From Escarpia spicata (taxonomy: Eukaryota > Annelida > Polychaeta > Sabellida > Siboglinidae): a stretch of 64,000 nt of DNA. The notes beneath the pieces were generated by a model, which saw only the letters and a list, made by a program, of their open reading frames with translations, was not told the DNA's origin and did not search any database. The DNA is taken from assembly GCA_963995525.1 (NCBI GenBank), contig OZ023205.1, positions 70,428,145 through 70,492,144 of the forward strand, given 5' to 3'. Shown piece by piece: positions 56,938 through 64,000 of the stretch (position 1 is its first letter; each line of letters opens with the position of its first letter). The position numbers and the translations under genes are program-made.

Positions 56938-58495
56938 CTATTTCTCCTGTTCATTTTCGTCAATGTTCAAGTAGTGTACGACAATTTTGAAGCACCGACC
57001 AGCGGGAACCTTTGTCACTTCCACAATCAGTCTCCTGTAAAACTCGTCCAGTATCTTCTTTTGATCTTCTTCGTTTCTCTCATTTGAAAGACCAGTCATG
57101 AATGTGCGAGTGCTCCAAGTGCGAACATATCGCACAAACAATACTGCGTAGGCTCTCGCAGCATCAGAATCGTCTACAAATTAATAGAATATATCTTTTG
57201 TGCAGAATAAATTAACAGATAGCTGATATGCAAAAAACTGAGACTACATCGAAGAAAACGATGCAGGCACACATCGTAATCTGGAATAAGTAAACATACA
57301 GCAGATATGAAAAAAAGAGAATACATCGAGGAAAACGATGCAGGCAAACTTCGTAATCTGGAGTTAAGATAAACTGTTTTTAGAGAAAATACATCTGAAA
57401 TATGTATCGCGTTATTCGTTAGGTTTGTGCAATTGTGCACATTTCCATATTTAAATTCAAGGAAAAATGCATTATGAAAACAACAAGGACTGGAAAGGGA
57501 TCCGGTCGTTAAATAAACCTGGTATTTGCGAATAATGATATACTCGTATGTATATACAGCTGTAGATGCGTTCTCACCATGGTTGTTGGATGTCGACCAC
57601 TGTTCTCCCAAGACACACTTGATTACTTGCGACTCCATGGCAACCAGCTGCAGCCCAGATCTCGTCACGCGAGAGTTGCTGTCATCGAACGGAGCAGAGA
57701 GGTCTTCAGCTCTGGGCCAGTAGTTTGGCTCAATCGTTGCAAGAAATTCCTCCTGCAGAATGTATTGAATGTACATGTTAATGAGTCTATATAGGAATGT
57801 AACATACATAAATCCTAATATATATATATATATAATATATAATATATATATATTATATAGAAAACATATATTCTGGCTTCTGTATATATATATATAATAT
57901 AAATGAAATCTAGCTTATAAGTTTTCACCTGTTGACTTCTCACCTCATCAATTTGTATATAGATGTTTGATTGTATGTGCCTCAAGTTAACAAACAATTT
58001 TGAAAAGCACAACATTTTTATTTGTTTACCTCCGATATGACTGTTTCCTGCATCATTTCTCTCCATGTATTCGTCAAAGTTCTGTACAAACACCACTCGT
58101 CAGTCTTGCCACATCGGCACGTGGTATTGGACATTGTTGCAATCACTAGTCGTCCGCCTACCAGAGAAATTGTGTCAGTGACAACGTTATATATAGAGAA
58201 ACAGTTGTTACAGTAATTACTCTGATTTCCCCAGTCGTTTTAATACATCATGCAATATCCTCGAAACAAACCAAATCTAAATTTTGTTCCCAACTGCTTT
58301 GGATTCACACTCAGTAGTCACCCTACGAGAAGTGCATGTTCCTTGTATAAAGTATGGTGCACGTTCAACACACTACCGATCACTGAAATTACCAATTTCA
58401 ATACCAATAAGATTGTGGATTAGAGATAGCAGTGAAGTTTATTTATCTGGATTATACATACATTCATACGTACGTACGTACATACATACATACAT

Positions 58496-58529
<34 letters not shown>

Positions 58530-58533
58530 CACA

Positions 58534-58621
<88 letters not shown>

Positions 58622-59764
58622 ATACACACACACATATATATATATATATACAAGTCGAGTCAAATAACAGTTTGTCACATTGTACATAGCACTGATGTTC
58701 CAGGGAAGTTGGCAGTAAGACCTGTGAAATCGCTATCTTACCAGCCTCCTCATATATATGGTGTAGTAGTAATTATTGGAACTGTTTGACCAGAGTGTAC
58801 ATATATAAACAAATACATAACCAAACAACACAATGTTGCAATATGCCTAAATAAATATAACAGTGATAATAGTAGTAATATAACTAACTAAGGTAGTGCA
58901 TATAATGTTAACACTAATTTAGTTTGATATGTTTTAACACGTGTACAAAGGTGAATAGAATGTAAATCAAATACATTTATTATTACTATAATGTAATAAT
59001 CAGAGAAAAGTAAATAAGATAAAACAAGTACACCTGTACTAACAGAGATCCAATTAAAATGTTGACTGTTAACATGCAATAGTTCCAAATGTATCATTAA
59101 TTGACTGCATTGTCTATATGTGAAGACATTTTTGTTCTTAAAATAATTTATAGTCAGACCTAACTTAACCATTGCATTATTAATACCTACAGTTTTAATA
59201 ATTTTCTGTTTTACTTAACTTAGCATCATATGTTAATATCAAATCAAATTATTTAATATAATTTAGCCTTTTATTTGTTTGTTATGCATTATGTTTACCC
59301 GTAATTTTTACTATACATAAGTCTATTTATATAAACTAGGATTTTGCTTGCTAACTTAATTTTTTATTCCGTAGTTTATGCATTTCTCTTAAATGCGATT
59401 TTATGTTTCTTAGATATTTGCCTATTTTGTATACAACAATAAAAGGGGCATTAGTCCAGGATTTGCATGTGATTCAATAAAATGTTATGTATTGTGATTA
59501 CCTCTATTACCATCTATTTTGAGAATTATGTTGGTAGTATTACATAATGAATATCCAGTATAATGATATGTAACAGAGTTATTAATTAACTACTACTAAT
59601 AGGGCAAGTCTATAAAAAATACAACCATACCAGGTGCAAGTTCATTGGCTCTATGGAACAAGAACGTCTCCCAGTCCTCGGTGGATTGCGCCATAAACAT
59701 GCGCTGTACGGCAGATCCTTCCGGGAAGTGGACCGAAAACACCTCTTGTGACGTCACACGTGGA
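56938..59764 (-). CDS. SABATH-type carboxyl methyltransferase, copy B (3' exons)
   Basis: Four consecutive exons with consistent phases. 59631-59764 (PEGSAVQRMFMAQSTEDWET, FHRANELAP; phase 2 in, 1 out). 58030-58157 (GGRLVIATMSNTTCRCGKTD to TVISE; phase 1 to 0). 57578-57752 (EEFLATIEPNYWPRAEDLSA to NNH; 0 to 1), the same 175-bp length as in copy A. 56938-57173 (SGLSNERNEEDQKKILDEF to a stop). Borders are AG/GT throughout (for example cacctg|gtatgg, tctggtag|gcgga). The ADWE...LAPGGRLV block is the usual SABATH segment before the acceptor-substrate region. The SAM-binding exons and the expected middle exon with an NDFN motif are not visible upstream; CR1 copy 3 starts at 59800. It may continue beyond the window or be truncated. 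Substrate unknown. Confidence 0.78.
57815..57900. repeat. (TA)n-rich stretch in methyltransferase intron
   Basis: Interrupted (TA)n with short palindromic runs, between two coding exons of copy B. Confidence 0.9.
58158..59630. other. Intron of methyltransferase copy B with microsatellite
   Basis: Holds (CGTA)n/(CATA)n and (AC)n at 58458-58630 followed by (AT)n to 58651. The rest is AT-rich with no recognised exon or element. Confidence 0.75.
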
Positions 59765-59799
59765 CTGGAAAGATTAATCAGAGTGTGTTTGTTTGTTTG

Positions 59800-61290
59800 T
59801 CGTTAATTGTAACCCCAGAAATGGTAGCTAAGAAAATTAGGGCTATGAAGGATAATAAATCACCTGGAGTGGATGGTATTCCACCCAAACTACTATTGGA
59901 AATTGTAGAACAAATTAGCATACCGCTTGCAACAGTTTCAACTTGTCATTAGAAGAGGGAGTGGTTCCTTTAGAATGGAAAGAAGCAAACATTATACCGT
60001 TATTTAAAAAAGGTTCGAGAAACAAGTCAAATAATTATAGACCAGTTAGTTTAACATCGGTGATTTGTACATTATTAGAAAGACTAATTAAAGATCACAT
60101 GGTGGATTTTCTTGTTCAACATAACTTGATCAACCCATCTCAACATGGGTTTCTAAAAGCGAGGTCATGCTTAACAAATATGTTATGTTTTTTGGAAGAT
60201 ATCACTAAGTGGGTAGATGATGGATCACCAGTAGATATCATCTACTTAGATTTTCAAAAACTTTCGACAAAGTTCCACATCAAAGATTACTGCTTAAACT
60301 AAAGGCCCATGGCATAGGAAATGGTATAATTAACTGGATAGAAAAATGGCTGATTGACAGAAGACAACGGGTAGTTGTTGACGGGGAGGCTTCAAACTGG
60401 AAATCAGTTTTAAGTGGGGTTCCACAGGGATCAGTACTGGGACCTATGTTATTCTTAATATATATATAAACGATTTGGACGATGATATAGCTAGCAATGT
60501 GTTGAAATTTGCAAATGATACAAAAGTGTTTAGAAGGATTAAAAGTGATGGAGATAGACAGCATTTACAAGATGATCTTGACAGGTTGATCAAATGGTCT
60601 GAAAAGTGGCAAATGTTGTTCAATTTTGGGAAATGTAAATGCCTTCACACAGGACATGGGAACGAATACGTAGAATATACACTGGGGGAACTGTACTAAG
60701 TACTACTGTAAAAGAAAAAGACTTAGGGCTGACATGAAGGTTTCAGAGCAGTGTGGAATTGCAGCTTCAAAAGGAAATCAAATCCTTGGACTGATGAGGC
60801 GAAATATAGCATATAAAGAAAAAGAACTAATAATACCGCTGTACAAAACAACAGTTAGGCCTCATTTAGAATATTGTATACAAGCGTGGAGGCCATACCG
60901 CAAGAAGGAAATAGATATGCTAGAAGGAGAGCGACTAAAATTATACCAAAACTGAGGGATCTTAGTTATGAAAAACGCCTAAAACAATGTGGTTTAACAA
61001 CACTAGAGACCAGGAGATTGAGAGGAGATCAGATAGAAGTGTTTAAAATATTGAATGGTTATGAAAATATTGATAGAAATATTTTTTTCAGTTAAGAAAG
61101 ATAGAAAGACTAGAGGACATGAAGTTACATTAGTAAAGGAGCAGTGTAGATTAGACGTAGGAAAATTATCATTTTCACAAAGGACTGTAAATGAATGAAA
61201 CAGATTATCTGATGATTGTGTGGGTGCTAGTAGTGGGAATATGTTTAAAAATAAAATCGACACATACCTCAGAAGGGCTGGATATATGTA
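59800..61290 (+). pseudogene. CR1-type LINE, copy 3 (5'-truncated, dead)
   Basis: Plus strand. Starts in the linker-RT region (MVAKKIRAMKDNKSPGVDGIP at about 59820). It continues with VPLEWKEANIIPLFKKGS, NNYRPVSLTSVICTLLERLI, IIYLDFQKLSTKFH (a one-base loss shifts the frame near 60258), GVPQGSVLGP and LKFANDTKVFRRIKSDGDRQ at about 60505, where the active-site Asp of FADD is Asn. C-terminal text (RPHLEYCIQAWRPYRKKEID, LTTLETRRLRGDQIEVF) runs to about 61080. The 3' UTR ends in an (AT)n run. Inserted just upstream of methyltransferase copy B exons. Confidence 0.92.
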
Positions 61291-61291
61291 G

Positions 61292-61327
<36 letters not shown>
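61290..61327. repeat. (AT)n microsatellite
   Basis: Pure (AT)n between the 3' end of CR1 copy 3 and the head of the RTE-like element; it may have grown from the CR1 tail. Confidence 0.95.
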
Positions 61328-61329
<2 letters not shown>

Positions 61330-61404
61330 GTGGGCCGCAGTGGCCGAATGATTAGAGTATCGGACTCTGGACTGGAGGGGAGGGGTTCAAATCCCTGCGC
61401 TGGC
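61330..61404 (+). other. tRNA-like head of RTE-like copy 1
   Basis: tggccgaatgattagag at 61341-61357 resembles an internal A box, and GGTTCAAATCC at 61384-61394 is a perfect B box; their spacing is tRNA-like. The acceptor and anticodon stems pair poorly, so it is not a functional tRNA gene. It is homologous to the head of the inverted copy at 63818-63893. Confidence 0.75.
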
Positions 61405-63620
61405 TGAGCAGTGGTTCGGTACTGGTTTGGCGAAACTTAGCAATTTCATTCACCATACGTCTCCCCCCTTCCAACCCGCACCGGCCAGTGTGGAAGGGTA
61501 GGCCAACAACACCAGCATGCAAAGTACAATGAAGCCAAGACCCCCAGTCCACAGCAGCATCGAAAGAGTCTATGACCAAGGAGGCGGTTCGGGTCAAGTA
61601 GGGCTACGTGCAGGAGGTGTTAAGAATTTCTGGGTCAGGAAGAACCGCCGAGGGAAGGTAAGTAGATTGAAGATAGCAACATATAACGTGAGAACACTAC
61701 TAAGAGATGAACATATACAAGAACTGGAGGAAGAACTTAGGGAAACCAAGTAGGTATGGGATGTGATCGGGATCGGAGAAGTCAAAAGCAGAGAGTAATG
61801 CTTCACTATCTCACAAAGCGGCCATCTACTACACCATTCCACAGCAAACAACGGCCAAGCTGGAGTACGCTTTCTCATAAACAAGAAATGGAAAGACAAT
61901 ATAATGAGGGTTAACAACATTAGCCCCAGTGTAGCAGAACTTGTTCTATACATAACAAAACTCTACAAGCTGAATATAGTACAATTATATGCACCAACAA
62001 CATCATACTCAGAAGAAGACACAGACAACTTCTATAACCACACGGATGAGACCTGAGACCCACCCACTACACGATAGTGATCGGAGACTTTAATTCGCAA
62101 GTAGGGAAACGAACAATTATTTCGGAAACGGCAACAGGCAAATTTGGCCTAGGTGTGAGAAACGAAAGGGGCGACACCTTGGTAGAATGGGCAACATCAA
62201 GGAAGTACAAAATCATGAATACCATGTTCCAGAAGAAAGCGGGGAGGTACGAAAGTGACTACATCCTGACAAACATGCCAGACATGGTCACTGATGTAAT
62301 TGTCATCAACCAAGTCAACATTGGAAGTGACCACGGGATGTCAATGAGCATCATCAAACTAGACGTCAAGGCTGAAAGGAAGAAGTTGGTAAACAAGAGA
62401 CCACCGAGTGTAGATACCACACAAACCAGAAGGAAAAAGTTCGTATTCCAACCCGAACTGCGAAATCGATTCGAGACACTACAGGAACTAGACGACATCA
62501 ACACCATGAACGAAAACATCACTGAGATGATCCAATTAAGTGCGAGGACGTAAAGATGGTGATAATTTTGAAGAAGAGAAAAAAGAAAGACTTACAAAAC
62601 TACAGACCGATATGTCTGATATAAAACATATACAAATTACTCACAAAGATACCAACGAATAGACTAGAGAAGAGACTGGACGAAAACCAACCACGAGAAC
62701 AAGTATGATTCAGAAGCAGGTGCTCAACTACAGACCACATACACGTCGTAAACCAACTGAAAGAGAAGTACCGAGCATATGATATCTCGCTCTGCATCGC
62801 TTTCGTCGACTACAAGATGGCTTTCGACTCGGTGCAGCCTTATGCAAAACTGACCTCCCTTCAAGAACAGGGGATAGAAGATGTGGACATACATCGATCT
62901 CCTGAAAGACATCTACACCAACAGCTCGGTGACAGTCCAAGTACACAAAAAGAGCAATAAGGTCAACATAAAGAGAGGAGCACGACATGGTGACACCATA
63001 TCGCCCAAGCTGTTCACGGCAAAACTCGAAAGCATATTCCGAAGACTGACCTGGGAAACCAGAGGGACAGCGATACAGTATCAGAGACAAAAACCAAGAC
63101 AACCAGATTCAACGTAGGATCACTGCCGACTGGACAGCATTCGCCAAACTCAGCGACATCTTCAAAGGTAACTTTGGAACCTGCGTACTCATGCGTACTT
63201 CCAGCGATGACATACGGCGCGGAAATATGGACATTCACCATCCAGGCAAAGAACAAGCTAGCAGCCGTAAAAACAAAGATGGAAAGAAGTATGTTAAACA
63301 TCACATATCGGGAGAAAAAAACAAACATCTGGGTAAGGCAGAAGACAAAAATCATAGACGTGATAGAACATATCAGAAGTGGTCCTGGGCAGGGCACATC
63401 AGCAGACTACTAGATAACCGATGGACATCGCGTATCACAACTTGGAGACCGTACGAAGGGAAACGATCTAGAGGAAGACCGGCGAGACGGTGGAGAGACG
63501 AACTAGACGAGTACTGGAAGGCCACCATCTGGCAGAGGATAGCGCAAAACAGGCATATTTGGAAACGACATGGTGAGGCCTTCCCCCAACCACGGGATAC
63601 TACGGCTGCACAATTGTGAT
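61330..63620 (+). pseudogene. RTE-like LINE copy 1 with tRNA-like head, internally deleted
   Basis: After the tRNA-like head and a 5' UTR, the endonuclease begins at about 61650 (RLKIATYNVRTLLRDEHIQ, ELEEELRETK, then a stop) and continues through TSYSEEDTDNFYNH and 62077-62553 (MIGDFNSQVGKR, YILTNMPDMVTDV, NIGSDHGMSM). RT follows a deletion: KDLQNYRPI, CIAFVDYKMAFDSVQ (62770-62840), then the stretch that should hold the active-site Tyr/Phe-Ala-Asp-Asp is absent. The C-terminus is at 63174-63619 (SCVLPAMTYGAEIWTF, WAGHISRLLDNRW, RGRPARRWRDELDEYWKATI). The final segment GRPxRRWxDEL is shared with RTE/BovB-type elements; clade assignment is from memory. Confidence 0.85.
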
Positions 63621-63632
63621 AATTATATATAA

Positions 63633-63895
63633 TCAGATCACATCCCATACAAACCTGGTTTCCCTAATGTCTTCCTCCAGTTCTTGTATCTGATAATCTA
63701 TTCGTAGCGTTCTTATGTTATATGTTGCTATCTTCAGTCTACTACCCTCCCCTCGGCGGCTTTTTTGCCCCAGAGATTTTCGACACCGCTGCCGAACCAG
63801 TACAGAACTACCGCCCGGCCGGCGCCGGGATTCGAACCTCGGCCCCTCCGGTCGACAGTCCGGCACTCTAGTCACTCGAACAGTGCGCCCCAGTG
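63633..63895 (-). pseudogene. RTE-like LINE copy 2, 5' end only, inverted
   Basis: Minus strand. A tRNA-like head at 63893-63818 is followed by a short 5' UTR and then SRLKIATYNIRTLRIDYQIQ and ELEEDIRETRFVWDVI, the same endonuclease start as copy 1, and stops where copy 1's 3' end (inverted) begins. In the head, GGTTCGAATCC (B box) is at 63838-63828, and the acceptor-side GGCGC pairs with GCGCC. LINEs usually keep the 3' end, so retention of only the 5' end is unusual. Confidence 0.82.
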
Positions 63896-64000
63896 CGGAT
63901 CTGAACAGTATTTCTCTATTACGAGTGGATAACGGCTCTTCTTAGCTAAATGTTTTCATTACTTATATATATATATATTACTAAAGTTGTATTTTAATAC
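63896..64000. other. Window end, no gene recognised
   Basis: AT-rich sequence with a short (AT)n at 63965-63979. Confidence 0.6.

Noticed and set aside
61330..61404. True tRNA gene
   Set aside because: Boxes A and B are present but acceptor and anticodon stems do not pair, and the segment is fused to a LINE 5' region.
63818..63893. True tRNA gene on the minus strand
   Set aside because: The acceptor stem pairs only in part, and the segment is homologous to the other LINE head.
61330..63895. Twin-priming inversion of one RTE insertion
   Set aside because: The inverted 5' part lies after the 3' end, and both parts have their own head and overlapping endonuclease start, so two copies are needed.

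Overview
The window looks like AT-rich nuclear DNA of an invertebrate animal, probably marine. It has very long (AC)n and (TC)n microsatellites, spliced exons with GT/AG borders, and a dense bed of old transposable elements: CR1, L2, RTE-like and other Jockey-superfamily LINEs, three Ty3/gypsy-type LTR elements, a piggyBac relic and a TTAA-flanked DNA transposon. I cannot name the phylum from the sequence; a mollusc, a lancelet or a similar animal would fit. No bacterial, CRISPR, rRNA or true tRNA gene was found.

The only genes that look like host genes are two minus-strand paralogues of a SABATH-type (Methyltransf_7) SAM-dependent carboxyl methyltransferase. Copy A (11.7-14.3 kb) keeps the first two and last two recognised exons and has lost the middle, where a LINE fragment now lies. 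Copy B (56.9-59.8 kb) keeps four open consecutive 3' exons with matching phases; its 5' exons are not visible, and a CR1 copy lies just upstream of the exons.

Layout. 0-6 kb: microsatellite, an unrecognised broken ORF, CR1 copy 1, and one copy of a ~0.9 kb duplicated block holding a short RTE-derived insertion with target-site duplications. 6-11 kb: a ~4 kb TTAA-flanked DNA transposon with ~28 bp terminal inverted repeats and a repeated 17-mer, inserted in an L2-like LINE reading frame. 11-14.5 kb: microsatellite, methyltransferase copy A, second copy of the duplicated block. 14.8-18.1 kb: broken LINE. 18.2-22.2 kb: a Ty3/gypsy relic with protease directly followed by integrase (Gmr1-like order), split by an L2 element. 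22.2-28 kb: piggyBac relic, CR1 fragment, two LINE relics, a 42-bp minisatellite. 28.3-36.4 kb: gypsy element A (gag, protease, RT/RNase H, integrase and a large unrecognised third ORF). 36.4-38.3 kb: a second type of LINE. 38.3-40.9 kb: an L2 element with a nearly intact RT ORF. 40.9-45.3 kb: the longest CR1 copy, with ORF1 (zinc finger, coiled coil, esterase) and ORF2. 45.3-50.7 kb: gypsy element B with two 187-bp LTRs. 51.6-53.3 kb: repeat unit, (TC)n, AACGTT cluster, L2 fragment. 53.3-56.6 kb: mostly non-coding, with a LINE 3' end. 56.9-59.8 kb: methyltransferase copy B. 59.8-64 kb: CR1 copy 3 and two inverted RTE-like copies that begin with a tRNA-like segment.

Almost every element is broken by frameshifts, stops or deletions. 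The insertions give a relative order: the TTAA transposon is younger than its host LINE, one L2 copy is younger than the Gmr1-like gypsy, a CR1 tail is younger than gypsy A, and the short RTE insertion is younger than the duplication that holds it. The strongest leads for something undescribed are the TTAA transposon with its 17-mer array and unfamiliar basic protein, the tRNA-like heads on RTE-like LINEs, the third ORF of gypsy A, and the animal SABATH methyltransferases.
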